Positions 1 through 7,191 of a stretch of 19,219 bases of DNA are shown here, one piece after another; the stretch's first letter is position 1, and every line of letters starts with the position of its first letter. The notes under the pieces were generated by a model. That model had not been told where the DNA came from, ran no database searches, and saw only the letters and a list, made by a program, of their open reading frames with translations. Source of the stretch: Scleromatobacter sp045810265 (lineage in GTDB: Bacteria; Pseudomonadota; Gammaproteobacteria; Burkholderiales; Burkholderiaceae_C); assembly GCA_045810265.1 (NCBI GenBank), contig JBJMWF010000163.1, positions 1-19,219 of the forward strand. The letters are read 5' to 3'. The position numbers and the translations under genes were made by a program.

Positions 1-717
1 AAGGCCCAGGAGCTCGGCCGCCAGATCGACCCCACCAATCCGCTGTACACCGAAGGCGGCGAGTACGCCATCGTCGACACCGATCCGATGCCGCTGCATC
101 CGCTGGGTGACGAGCCGGAGGAAGTCACGCTGATGCGCCCGCCGGGTGACAAGGCCGACGGCCATGGTTCGTTCTCGTCGACCGACCTGCCGATCGATTT
201 CGACCAGGACGGGCCGCCCACGGTGCAGCCGGCGCCGGCACCCGCGCAACCGGTCACGCATACCGAGCCCATGACCATGGACGGCGATACCGCGCGCCTG
301 CCGCACCAGGCGGGTGGCGTCAAGGACATGCCGTTCGAGGTCAGCGATTTCGATCTCGAGCCGTCCCACGTGGAAGTGCCGACCATCCCGTCCGCGCCTG
401 CCCCGGCGCCGGCCGCGGCCCATGCGTCCGCACCGGCCGCTGGCGCGCCGTCGCTCGACTTCGACTTCGGCGACCTGTCGCTGGACCTGGACAAGTCCGC
501 GCCGCACGTCGTCGAGGCCGATGACGAGCTGCCCGACCTCGACATGGACTCCACGCATGGCGACAGCGAGCCGATGGCCCGCAAGATCGAGCTGGCCGAC
601 GAGTTCCGCCGCATCGGCGATCACGAAGGCGCGCGCGAGCTGCTGGAGGAGGTCGTCTCCAAGGCCGATGGCCCCTTGAAGTCCCGCGCACAGACGATGC
701 TGGACGCCTTGGGTTAA
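1..717 (+). CDS. fimV: FimV C-terminal part (5' end outside window)
   Basis: This is the last 238 codons of a FimV-family protein, an inner-membrane/periplasmic LysM-TPR protein involved in polar assembly of type IV pili and twitching in Gram-negative bacteria. The reading frame is open from base 1 and begins with a segment like AQELGRQIDPTNPLY, typical of the stretch before the FimV tail. A long acidic, Ala/Pro-rich linker follows (fragment residues about 35-190). The last ~45 residues (ELADEFRRIGDHEGARELLE and on) match the conserved FimV C-terminal TPR-like motif, and the protein stops right after it as the family does. FimV immediately upstream of truA is the usual Burkholderiales order. 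The gap to truA is only 10 bp. The LysM and transmembrane parts lie outside the window, so the identification rests on the tail plus context. Confidence 0.88.
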   Translation, partial: KAQELGRQIDPTNPLYTEGGEYAIVDTDPMPLHPLGDEPEEVTLMRPPGDKADGHGSFSSTDLPIDFDQDGPPTVQPAPAPAQPVTHTEPMTMDGDTARLPHQAGGVKDMPFEVSDFDLEPSHVEVPTIPSAPAPAPAAAHASAPAAGAPSLDFDFGDLSLDLDKSAPHVVEADDELPDLDMDSTHGDSEPMARKIELADEFRRIGDHEGARELLEEVVSKADGPLKSRAQTMLDALG

Positions 718-727
718 CCTTGCCGGG

Positions 728-1705
728 GTGACGACGCCCATCCCCCAAGACCCCACGAGCACGCCGGGCCTGGCGCCCGGCCAGCCCGACTCCGAAACAT
801 CGACTTCGCCCGTGCAGGACGACACCGCCGACGCGGGCGTCCCGCCCGGGCGAGTTGCCTTGGGCATCGCGTATCGCGGCCAGAACTACCACGGCTGGCA
901 ATCGCAGCCCGACGGCAACACCGTGCAGGACAAGCTCGAGCACGCGCTGGCCCAGTTCGTCGGACTGCCGCGCGGCCAGATCGTCCCGACCGTATGCGCC
1001 GGTCGCACCGACGCGGGTGTGCACGCGCTCAACCAGGTCGTGCACTTCGACGCGCCCGTCTCGCGCGAGATCTTCTCGTGGGTGCGCGGCACCAATCGCT
1101 TCCTGCCCGAGGACATCGCCGTGCAGTGGGCGCAGAACGTCGAGCCCGACTTCCATGCGCGCAACGGCGCGCGGGGACGCCAGTACGCGTTCCTGGTACG
1201 CGAGTCGGCGGTGCGCCCCGCGATCGAGGCCGGCCTGTGCGGCTGGGTGTTCCGGCCACTCGATCTGGACAAGATGCGCGACGCCAGCCAGGCGCTGCTG
1301 GGCGAGCACGACTTCAGCTCCTTCCGCTCGTCCCAGTGCCAAGCGCTGTCGCCGGTCAAGGAGATGCGGCGCATCGAGATCAATCGCATCGGCGACTACT
1401 GGCGTTTCGATTTCGAGGCCAGTGCCTTCCTGCATCACATGGTGCGCAACGTGATGGGCGCGCTGATCACCATCGGCAGCGGCAACCAGCTTCCCGGCTA
1501 CATGGCCGAGCTGCTGGCCGCGCGCAACCGCGAGCTCGCGCCCCCGACCTTTCCAGCGGCCGGGCTGTACTTCCTCGGGCCGCAGTACGACCCGCACCTG
1601 GGCGTTCCCCGCCGCACGCCGGCGCACGACTGGCTGCCGCGCGTGCCCGTCGAGCTGGCGCGGCCGGACGATCCGTGGCCGCTGATCACGGCGCCGCGGC
1701 CATGA
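728..1705 (+). CDS. truA: tRNA pseudouridine(38-40) synthase TruA
   Basis: TruA converts uridines 38-40 of the tRNA anticodon arm to pseudouridine in the cytosol. The catalytic signature CAGRTDAGVHALNQVVHF is present, with the nucleophile Asp95 in RTDAGVH. The core opens with LGIAYRGQNYHGWQ, and the conserved FLHHMVRNVMG segment lies near the C-terminus. At 325 residues it is longer than the ~270 usual for the family. The excess is a Pro/Thr/Asp-rich low-complexity N-terminus of about 40 residues, which depends on the GTG start at 728. No clear Shine-Dalgarno precedes it. An in-frame GTG at 812 would give 297 residues and is a real alternative. The stop overlaps the trpF start (ATGA, 1702-1705), which suggests translational coupling. 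Confidence 0.95.
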   Translation: MTTPIPQDPTSTPGLAPGQPDSETSTSPVQDDTADAGVPPGRVALGIAYRGQNYHGWQSQPDGNTVQDKLEHALAQFVGLPRGQIVPTVCAGRTDAGVHALNQVVHFDAPVSREIFSWVRGTNRFLPEDIAVQWAQNVEPDFHARNGARGRQYAFLVRESAVRPAIEAGLCGWVFRPLDLDKMRDASQALLGEHDFSSFRSSQCQALSPVKEMRRIEINRIGDYWRFDFEASAFLHHMVRNVMGALITIGSGNQLPGYMAELLAARNRELAPPTFPAAGLYFLGPQYDPHLGVPRRTPAHDWLPRVPVELARPDDPWPLITAPRP

Positions 1706-2352
1706 GTTATCGACGCACCCGCATCAAGATCTGCGGCCTGACGCGCGAGCAGGATGTCGACGCGGCCGTCGAGGCCGGCGCCGACGCCGTCGGCTTCGTG
1801 TTGTACGAGCGCAGCCCGCGCCACGTCTCGATCGCCCGCCTCTCGGCGCTGGTCAAGCGGCTGCCGCCCTTCGTCACGCCGACCTGCCTGTTCGTTAACG
1901 CCAGCCCCGACCTGATCGACGAGGCGGTCGTGGCGGTGCCCAACGCGCTGCTGCAGTTCCATGGCGACGAGGGGCGCGAGCAGTGCGAGCAGCCCGGGCG
2001 GCCCTACCTGCGCGCCGTCCGGATGGCGCCGGGCGTCGATTTGCTAGACTGTGCGTCTGGTTTCGCCAGCGCGGCCGGCCTGCTGCTCGACGCTTTCGTC
2101 GAGGGCTACGGCGGCGGTGGAAAGGTGTTCGATTGGTCTCAAATTCCGTCAGGCGTCCCCCTTCCAGTCGTTTTGTCTGGTGGGTTGAATCCTGCAAACG
2201 TGATCGATGGAGTGATGCACGTCCGGCCCTGGGCCGTTGACGTGAGTTCCGGCGTGGAGCAGGACAAGGGCATCAAGGATGCCGCCCTGATCCGCCGGTT
2301 CTGCGAGGCGGTGCGCGAGGCCGATGCCCGCATCGCCAATGCCATGACCTGA
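1702..2352 (+). CDS. trpF: Phosphoribosylanthranilate isomerase
   Basis: TrpF catalyses the Amadori rearrangement of N-(5-phosphoribosyl)anthranilate to CdRP, the third step from chorismate to tryptophan. The 216-residue TIM barrel has the expected monofunctional length. The N-terminal KICGLT motif carries the catalytic Cys11. The catalytic Asp is Asp130 in LLLDAF, followed by the EGYGGGGKVFDW motif. The phosphate-binding end is LSGGLNP plus AVDVSSGVE. The ATG at 1702 overlaps the truA stop. It heads a trpF-trpB-trpA set, the usual Burkholderiales split in which trpE, trpG, trpD and trpC lie elsewhere. Oddly, codons between about 2121 and 2220 turn markedly AT-rich compared with the rest of the gene, although the protein motifs there are intact. 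Confidence 0.97.
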   Translation: MSYRRTRIKICGLTREQDVDAAVEAGADAVGFVLYERSPRHVSIARLSALVKRLPPFVTPTCLFVNASPDLIDEAVVAVPNALLQFHGDEGREQCEQPGRPYLRAVRMAPGVDLLDCASGFASAAGLLLDAFVEGYGGGGKVFDWSQIPSGVPLPVVLSGGLNPANVIDGVMHVRPWAVDVSSGVEQDKGIKDAALIRRFCEAVREADARIANAMT

Positions 2353-2399
2353 AGCAGCCCCGGCTGCTTCGACCGCCGCCGACCTGCGTGTCGCGGCGG
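2351..2399 (+). promoter_or_regulatory. Two hairpins in the trpF-trpB gap
   Basis: The 64-bp gap between trpF and trpB holds two consecutive inverted repeats. The first is GAAGCAGCC / GGCTGCTTC (2351-2359 and 2362-2370), a perfect 9-base arm that starts within the trpF stop codon. The second is CCGCCG plus CGAC against GTCG plus CGGCGG (2373-2399), with one bulged C and a 6-base loop. No T-tract follows either, so they are not classic terminators. The trpB Shine-Dalgarno (GGAG, 2407-2410) comes 7 bases after the second stem. They could be mRNA-stabilising or translation-modulating structures; the role is not shown by sequence. Confidence 0.5.
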
Positions 2400-2416
2400 A
2401 GAAATCGGAGATCACC

Positions 2417-3742
2417 ATGTTCGAGTATTCCCAGCCCGACCCTTCGGGCCACTTCGGGCCGTACGGCGGCAGTTTCGTCGCCGAGACGCTGACGCACGCC
2501 ATCGACGAGCTCAAGGCCGCGTATGAGCACTACCGCCAGGACGCCGAGTTCCAGCGCGAGTTCCACCACGAGCTCAAGCACTTCGTCGGCCGTCCCAGCC
2601 CGATCTACCACGCCGACCGCATGAGCCGCGAGATGGGCGGCGCCCAGATCTGGCTCAAGCGCGAGGACCTGAACCACACCGGCGCGCACAAGATCAACAA
2701 CACGATCGGCCAGGTACTGCTGGCGCGCCGCATGGGCAAGCCGCGCATCATCGCGGAGACCGGCGCGGGCCAGCACGGCGTGGCCACCGCCACGATCTGC
2801 GCGCGCTACGGCCTCGAGTGCGTGGTCTACATGGGGGCCGAGGACGTCAAGCGCCAGAGCCCGAACGTCTACCGCATGCACCTGCTGGGCGCGACGGTGG
2901 TGCCGGTGGAGTCGGGCAGCCGCACGCTCAAGGACGCGCTCAACGAGGCGCTGCGCGACTGGGTCACCAACGTCGAGAACACGTTCTACGTGATCGGCAC
3001 GGTGGCGGGGCCGCACCCGTATCCGACCATGGTGCGCGAGTTCCAGAGCGTCATCGGCCAGGAGTGCCTGGTGCAGATGCCGGAGATGGCCGGCCGCCAG
3101 CCCGACGCCGTGATCGCCTGCGTGGGCGGCGGCAGCAACGCCATGGGCATCTTCCATCCGTACATCCCGTACGAGAACACGCGCCTGATCGGCGTCGAGG
3201 CGGCCGGGCTGGGCCTGGATTCGGGCAAGCACTCGGCGTCGCTGACGCGCGGCTCGCCGGGCGTGCTGCACGGCAACCGCACCTACCTGCTGCAGGACGC
3301 CAACGGCCAGATCACCGAGACGCATTCGATCTCGGCCGGCCTGGATTACCCCGGCGTGGGGCCCGAGCATGCGTTTTTGAAGGACATCGGCCGCGCCGAG
3401 TACGTCGGCATCACCGACGAAGAGGCGCTGGCGGCCTTCCACCGGCTTTGCCGCACCGAGGGCATCATCCCGGCGCTGGAATCGAGCCACGCGGTGGCCT
3501 ACGGCATGAAGCTGGCGGCGACGATGCAGCCCGACCAGCACATCCTGGTCAACCTGTCCGGCCGCGGCGACAAGGACATCGGCACCGTGGCGGACCTGTC
3601 CGGGACGGCGTACTACGACCGGCCATCGATGGCAGGACATGCCGTCAAGGGCGGCACGATGAACGTGGGAGGTGTGCCGCCCGACGCCCGGCCGCCCGAA
3701 GGCGGGCACGCCGCAGTGCGCAGCACGGAGGCTTCGCGATGA
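2417..3742 (+). CDS. trpB: Tryptophan synthase beta chain
   Basis: TrpB condenses indole with L-serine using PLP, as the beta subunit of the alpha2-beta2 tryptophan synthase. Key residues are all present: PLP-lysine Lys92 in HTGAHKINN, catalytic Glu114 in AETGAGQHG, the phosphate-binding loop GGGSNAMG (237-244) and Ser381 in NLSGRGDKD. The ATG at 2417 is supported by GGAG at 2407-2410. The protein is 441 residues against about 400 for the family. The extra ~40 residues after the normal end (from about residue 402) are Gly/Pro/Arg-rich and look like translated leader sequence: the DNA there carries a CCGCC-CGAA-GGCGG hairpin and ends in the GGAGG that serves trpA. The stop overlaps the trpA start (ATGA, 3739-3742), so the two subunits are probably translationally coupled. 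Confidence 0.98.
   Translation: MFEYSQPDPSGHFGPYGGSFVAETLTHAIDELKAAYEHYRQDAEFQREFHHELKHFVGRPSPIYHADRMSREMGGAQIWLKREDLNHTGAHKINNTIGQVLLARRMGKPRIIAETGAGQHGVATATICARYGLECVVYMGAEDVKRQSPNVYRMHLLGATVVPVESGSRTLKDALNEALRDWVTNVENTFYVIGTVAGPHPYPTMVREFQSVIGQECLVQMPEMAGRQPDAVIACVGGGSNAMGIFHPYIPYENTRLIGVEAAGLGLDSGKHSASLTRGSPGVLHGNRTYLLQDANGQITETHSISAGLDYPGVGPEHAFLKDIGRAEYVGITDEEALAAFHRLCRTEGIIPALESSHAVAYGMKLAATMQPDQHILVNLSGRGDKDIGTVADLSGTAYYDRPSMAGHAVKGGTMNVGGVPPDARPPEGGHAAVRSTEASR
3692..3731 (+). promoter_or_regulatory. Hairpin plus strong Shine-Dalgarno before trpA, inside trpB 3' end
   Basis: A short stable hairpin, CCGCC (3692-3696), CGAA tetraloop (3697-3700) and GGCGG (3701-3705), is followed by GGAGG at 3727-3731, seven bases before the trpA ATG. 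All of it is inside the trpB reading frame and encodes the unusual C-terminal extension of TrpB. The GGAGG decides the trpA start. The hairpin's function is inferred only. Confidence 0.55.
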
Positions 3743-4563
3743 CCGCCCGCATCGACACCGTCTTCGCCAAGCTGCGCGACGAGGGCCGCACGGCGGTCAT
3801 CCCCTACATCGCCTGCGGCGACCCGTACGCCGACGCCACCGTCGACATCATGCTGGCGCTGGCCGCCGGCGGCGCCGACGTGATCGAGCTGGGCGTGCCG
3901 TTCTCCGACCCCATGGCCGACGGCCCGGTCATCCAGAAGGCGTCCGAGCGGGCGCTTGCCCGCGGCATCGGCACGCCGCAGGTGCTGGCGGCCGTGCGCG
4001 CGTTCCGCGCCCGCGATGCGTCCACGCCGGTGGTGCTGATGGGCTACGCCAACCCGATCGAGGCCTACGACCTGGCGCACGGGCAGGGCGGTTTCGTCCG
4101 CGCGGCGGCCCAGGCCGGTGTCGATGGTGTGCTGGTGGTGGACTACCCGCCCGAAGAATCGCTCGCGTTTTCGGCCGCGCTGAAGGCGGCCGGGCTGGCG
4201 CCGATCTTCCTGCTCGCGCCCACGTCGACCGAGACGCGCATGAAGCAGGTGGGGGCGGTGGCCGCCGGCTACGTCTACTACGTGTCGCTCAAGGGCGTGA
4301 CCGGCGCCGGCCACCTCGACACCGAAGCGGTGGCACGCGCCGTGCCGCGGATCAAGCAGCACGTGAAGGTGCCGGTGGGCGTGGGTTTCGGCATCCGTGA
4401 CGCGGCCTCGGCGAAGGCGGTGGCGCAGGTGTCGGACGCCGTGGTCATCGGCTCGGCGCTGGTGCAGTGCCTGGAAGCGCTGCCGCGCGACCAGGTGGCC
4501 GACGGCGCCCACCGGTTCATCGCCGGGATCCGCTCGGCGGTGGACGAAGTCGGGAAAGCGTAA
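3739..4563 (+). CDS. trpA: Tryptophan synthase alpha chain
   Basis: TrpA splits indole-3-glycerol phosphate to indole and glyceraldehyde-3-phosphate and channels indole to TrpB. The 274-residue TIM barrel is of normal length. The catalytic pair is visible: Glu50 in DVIELGVPFSDP and Asp61 in PMADGPVIQ. The loop PPEES, the GVTGA loop and the phosphate site VGFGI are also present. The early strand reads IPYIACGDP, a minor variant of the common TAGDP. The ATG at 3739 has GGAGG seven bases upstream and overlaps the trpB stop by 4 bp, consistent with equimolar production of the two subunits. Confidence 0.98.
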   Translation: MTARIDTVFAKLRDEGRTAVIPYIACGDPYADATVDIMLALAAGGADVIELGVPFSDPMADGPVIQKASERALARGIGTPQVLAAVRAFRARDASTPVVLMGYANPIEAYDLAHGQGGFVRAAAQAGVDGVLVVDYPPEESLAFSAALKAAGLAPIFLLAPTSTETRMKQVGAVAAGYVYYVSLKGVTGAGHLDTEAVARAVPRIKQHVKVPVGVGFGIRDAASAKAVAQVSDAVVIGSALVQCLEALPRDQVADGAHRFIAGIRSAVDEVGKA

Positions 4564-4566
4564 AAT
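4561..4566 (+). promoter_or_regulatory. Possible -10 box for accD
   Basis: TAAAAT overlaps the trpA stop codon, 47 bases before the accD start, and matches the sigma-70 -10 consensus at five of six positions. I see no good -35 at 16-18 bp. accD may have its own promoter here or may simply be read through from trpA. Confidence 0.22.
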
Positions 4567-4600
4567 CGCCGGTTCCGCGTCGGCCAGTCCGGCGCCTTGC

Positions 4601-4606
4601 AAGGAG
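4601..4606 (+). promoter_or_regulatory. accD Shine-Dalgarno that decides the start
   Basis: AAGGAG lies six bases upstream of ATG at 4613. A TTG at 4610 is in frame but too close to this site, so the ATG is preferred. Confidence 0.7.
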
Positions 4607-4612
4607 TGATTG

Positions 4613-5485
4613 ATGAGTTGGCTTGAGAAGCTGTTGCCCCCGAAGATCCAGCAAACGGATCCGAGCGAGCGCCGCACGATCCCCGAAGGCCTCTGGATCA
4701 AGTGCCCGTCCTGCGAAACGGTGCTCTACAAGACCGACCTCGAGCAGAACCTGAACGTCTGCCCGAAATGCGACCACCACCTGCGCATCGGCGCGCGGGC
4801 CCGGCTCGACGGCTTCCTCGACCAGGAAGGCCGCTTCGAGATCGGCCAGGAAGTCATCCCGGTCGACCCGCTCAAGTTCAAGGACAGCCGCAAGTACCCG
4901 GAGCGCCTGCAGGGCGCGCTGGAAGCCACCGGCGAGACCGACGCGCTGGTCGTGATGGGCGGCGCCGTGATGAGCGTGCCGCTGGTCGTGGCCTGCTTCG
5001 AGTTCGACTTCATGGGCGGCTCGATGGGTTCGGTCGTCGGCGAGCGCTTCGTGCGCGGCGTGCGCACCGCCGTCGAGCAGCGCGTGCCCTTCGTCTGCTA
5101 CACCGCCACCGGCGGCGCGCGCATGCAGGAAGGCCTGTTCAGCCTGCTGCAGATGGCCAAGACCAACGGCGCCCTGACGCTGCTGGCCAAGGCCAAGCTG
5201 CCCTACATCAGCGTGCTGACCGACCCCACCATGGGTGGCGTGTCCGCCAGCTTCGCCTTCATCGGCGACGTCGTCATCGGCGAGCCCAAGGCGCTGATCG
5301 GCTTCGCCGGCCCGCGGGTGATCGAGAACACCGTGCGCGAGAAGCTGCCCGAAGGCTTCCAGCGCTCGGAGTTCCTGCTCAGCAAGGGCGCCATCGACAT
5401 GATCGTGGACCGCCGCAAGCTGCGTCCGACGATCGCCAAGTTGCTGGCCCAACTCCAGCGTCAAAGCGCCGACGCCGTCGCCTGA
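4613..5485 (+). CDS. accD: Acetyl-CoA carboxylase carboxyltransferase beta subunit
   Basis: AccD, with AccA, transfers the carboxyl group from carboxybiotin to acetyl-CoA, giving malonyl-CoA for fatty acid synthesis. The 290-residue protein has the N-terminal four-cysteine zinc ribbon (Cys31, Cys34, Cys50, Cys53; CPSC and CPKC) followed by the crotonase-like carboxyltransferase domain. Signatures are DFMGGSMGSVVGE, TGGARMQEG and DPTMGGVSASFA. Length and motifs are typical, and the start MSWLEKLLP is the usual one. The order trpA-accD-folC is conserved in beta- and gammaproteobacteria. A repeat-filled 252-bp gap separates it from folC, which is unusual in this otherwise tightly packed block. 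Confidence 0.98.
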   Translation: MSWLEKLLPPKIQQTDPSERRTIPEGLWIKCPSCETVLYKTDLEQNLNVCPKCDHHLRIGARARLDGFLDQEGRFEIGQEVIPVDPLKFKDSRKYPERLQGALEATGETDALVVMGGAVMSVPLVVACFEFDFMGGSMGSVVGERFVRGVRTAVEQRVPFVCYTATGGARMQEGLFSLLQMAKTNGALTLLAKAKLPYISVLTDPTMGGVSASFAFIGDVVIGEPKALIGFAGPRVIENTVREKLPEGFQRSEFLLSKGAIDMIVDRRKLRPTIAKLLAQLQRQSADAVA

Positions 5486-5506
5486 TCTCGGCGTGCCCAG
5501 GCGCTG

Positions 5507-5694
5507 CCGGAGGTGTCTGGCATCGCCTCGAATCGCGCCAACCCGCTGACTGTCGCAGTGACGTGTCACGCGATCGAGGCGGTGCCTGACGCCGGCCCCG
5601 CTGGATCGGCGTCAGGCACCGCCACGTCCGCGAACTGGCCGCGCGCATCTTGCCGAGGGCATGGCGCGGCCGGGGCGGTGCCAGACACCTCCGG
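5507..5694. repeat. Symmetrical four-module palindromic element (REP/BIME-like)
   Basis: Almost the whole accD-folC gap is one symmetrical structure built from four 16-bp copies of a module like GGCGGTGCCTGACGCC. Copies lie at 5512-5527 (minus), 5578-5593 (plus), 5608-5623 (minus) and 5674-5689 (plus). Spacers are 50, 14 and 50 bp. The two inner copies are perfect inverted repeats. The outer two extend to 21-base arms (5507-5527 and 5674-5694) with one mismatch. Each flanking pair also forms its own long hairpin: 5523-5537 pairs with 5569-5581, and CTGGCCGCGC at 5635-5644 pairs with 5664-5673. This architecture resembles bacterial interspersed mosaic elements made of paired REP sequences, often tied to a TnpA-REP/RAYT transposase elsewhere in the genome. 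No such transposase is in the window. It could act as transcription terminator, mRNA processing site or protein-binding site. Confidence 0.8.
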
Positions 5695-5737
5695 GGTCGC
5701 TCCGCTGGCGTGATGCTCACCCAACCCTGAACCGCCC

Positions 5738-7048
5738 ATGACCTTGCCCCAGACCCTCGCCGACTGGCTCGCCCACTGCGAGCGACTGCATCCCAAGCAG
5801 ATCGACATGACGCTCGCGCGCACCAGGACGCTCATCGAGCGCCTCGGGCTGAAGTTCGCGATGCCGGTGATCAGCGTGGCGGGCACCAATGGCAAGGGAT
5901 CGACCTGCGCGATGCTGGAGGCGATCGCGCTGGCGGCCGGCTACAAGGTGGGCGCCTACATCAAGCCGCACCTGGTGCACTTCGAGGAACGTTGCCGCGT
6001 CAACGGCCAGATGGTCAAGGCCGAGGAACTGATCCCGCACTTCGAGGCGGTCGAGGCCGCGCGCGGCGACATCGCGCTGACCTACTTCGAGTTCACGACG
6101 CTGGTCATCATGCGCACGCTGGCGACCGCCGCAGTCGACCTCGTGATCCTCGAAGTGGGGCTGGGCGGCCGGCTCGACGCCGTCAACGCGGTCGACGCCG
6201 ACGTCTCGGTCATCACCAGCATCGACATCGACCATGTGGAATACCTGGGCCCGGATCGCGAATCGATCGGGCGAGAGAAGGCGCACATCGCGCGCAAGGG
6301 CCGGCCGCTGATCGTCGGCGACCCGATGCCGCCGCAAAGCGTGATCGACTACGCCACCCAGATCGGCGCCGACCTGTGGTTGTGCGGCCGCGATTTCAAC
6401 TACTCCGGCGATCGCCAGCAGTGGGCCTGGAGCGGGCGCGGCAAGCGCTGGAATTCGCTTGGCTATCCGTCGCTGCGCGGCGCCAACCAGTTGCTCAACG
6501 CCTCGGGCGCGCTGGCCGCGCTGGAGACGCTGCGCGAGCGGCTGCCGATCACTGCGCAGGCGGTGCGCATCGGGTTGGCCTCGATCGACCTGCCGGGCCG
6601 CTTCCAGATCGTCCCGGGCCAGCCGGCCCTGGTGCTGGACGTCGCCCACAACCCGCATTCCGTCGCCGCGCTGGCGCTGAACCTCGACCAGATGGGCTTC
6701 TTCAAGCGCACCTTCGCCGTCTTCGGCGCGATGCACGACAAGGACCTGGCCGGCGCTCTTGGCAAGATCATCCACCTGGTCGACGACTGGATGCTCACCG
6801 ACCTGCCGCTGCCTCGCGCCGCCAAGGCGGCCGAACTGGCCGAATGCGTCTGGCAGCTGACGGCCGCCGCACCATCGGCCTCGCCCAAGCCGCGCGTCAG
6901 CACCTTCGCGTCGCCCGCTCAGGCCCTGGCCGCCGCGCTGGCCCAGGCAGACCCGGCTGATAGAATCGTGGTCTTCGGCTCGTTCTACACCGTGGGCGGC
7001 GTGCTGAAGGACGGCCCGCCGCGACTGGTGGCTCGACACCTCGGTTGA
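5738..7048 (+). CDS. folC: Bifunctional folylpolyglutamate / dihydrofolate synthase
   Basis: FolC adds glutamate to dihydropteroate (making dihydrofolate) and then to reduced folates, using ATP, in the cytosol. The 436-residue protein has the Mur-ligase-like layout: P-loop GTNGKGST at residues 49-56, the YFEFTTL and LEVGLGGRLDAVN motifs, and ITSIDIDHVEYLG of the ATP/Mg site. The C-terminal ligase domain begins at LPGRFQ and carries DVAHNPHS. It ends with the FGSFYTVGGVL segment expected near the family's C-terminus. Length is normal. It follows accD in the conserved order and precedes the SPOR-domain gene by 143 bp. The TAGAAT at 6961-6966 within its end looks like a -10 but lacks a -35. Confidence 0.97.
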   Translation: MTLPQTLADWLAHCERLHPKQIDMTLARTRTLIERLGLKFAMPVISVAGTNGKGSTCAMLEAIALAAGYKVGAYIKPHLVHFEERCRVNGQMVKAEELIPHFEAVEAARGDIALTYFEFTTLVIMRTLATAAVDLVILEVGLGGRLDAVNAVDADVSVITSIDIDHVEYLGPDRESIGREKAHIARKGRPLIVGDPMPPQSVIDYATQIGADLWLCGRDFNYSGDRQQWAWSGRGKRWNSLGYPSLRGANQLLNASGALAALETLRERLPITAQAVRIGLASIDLPGRFQIVPGQPALVLDVAHNPHSVAALALNLDQMGFFKRTFAVFGAMHDKDLAGALGKIIHLVDDWMLTDLPLPRAAKAAELAECVWQLTAAAPSASPKPRVSTFASPAQALAAALAQADPADRIVVFGSFYTVGGVLKDGPPRLVARHLG

Positions 7049-7051
7049 TGC

Positions 7052-7067
7052 AGCGGCGATTGCCGCT
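7052..7067 (+). terminator. Small hairpin after folC, weak terminator candidate
   Basis: AGCGGC and GCCGCT form a perfect 6-bp stem around a GATT loop, four bases after the folC stop. It is not followed by a real T-tract (TCGTCACTTGTT), so intrinsic termination would be weak. The remaining gap up to 7191 shows nothing else I can support except a GAGAAGG stretch (7184-7190) very close to the next ATG. Confidence 0.3.
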
Positions 7068-7191
7068 TCGTCACTTGTTCGGCCCCGGGCTCAGGCCGTC
7101 ACGCCCGGCGGCTCCGGAGCAAGGCCGGTCGCCCCCTTGAAGGCTGTCTGCGGCACTGCGCGGACCGGGGCTCACTTTGAATTGAGAAGGC

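Noticed and set aside
2037..2056. TTGCTAGACT in trpF as an internal promoter for trpBA
   Set aside because: Only a loose -10-like string without a partner -35. The position near the AT-rich patch makes chance matches likely.
6961..6966. TAGAAT in the end of folC as a promoter
   Set aside because: No -35 at suitable spacing, over 220 bp from the next start, and embedded in conserved folC coding sequence.
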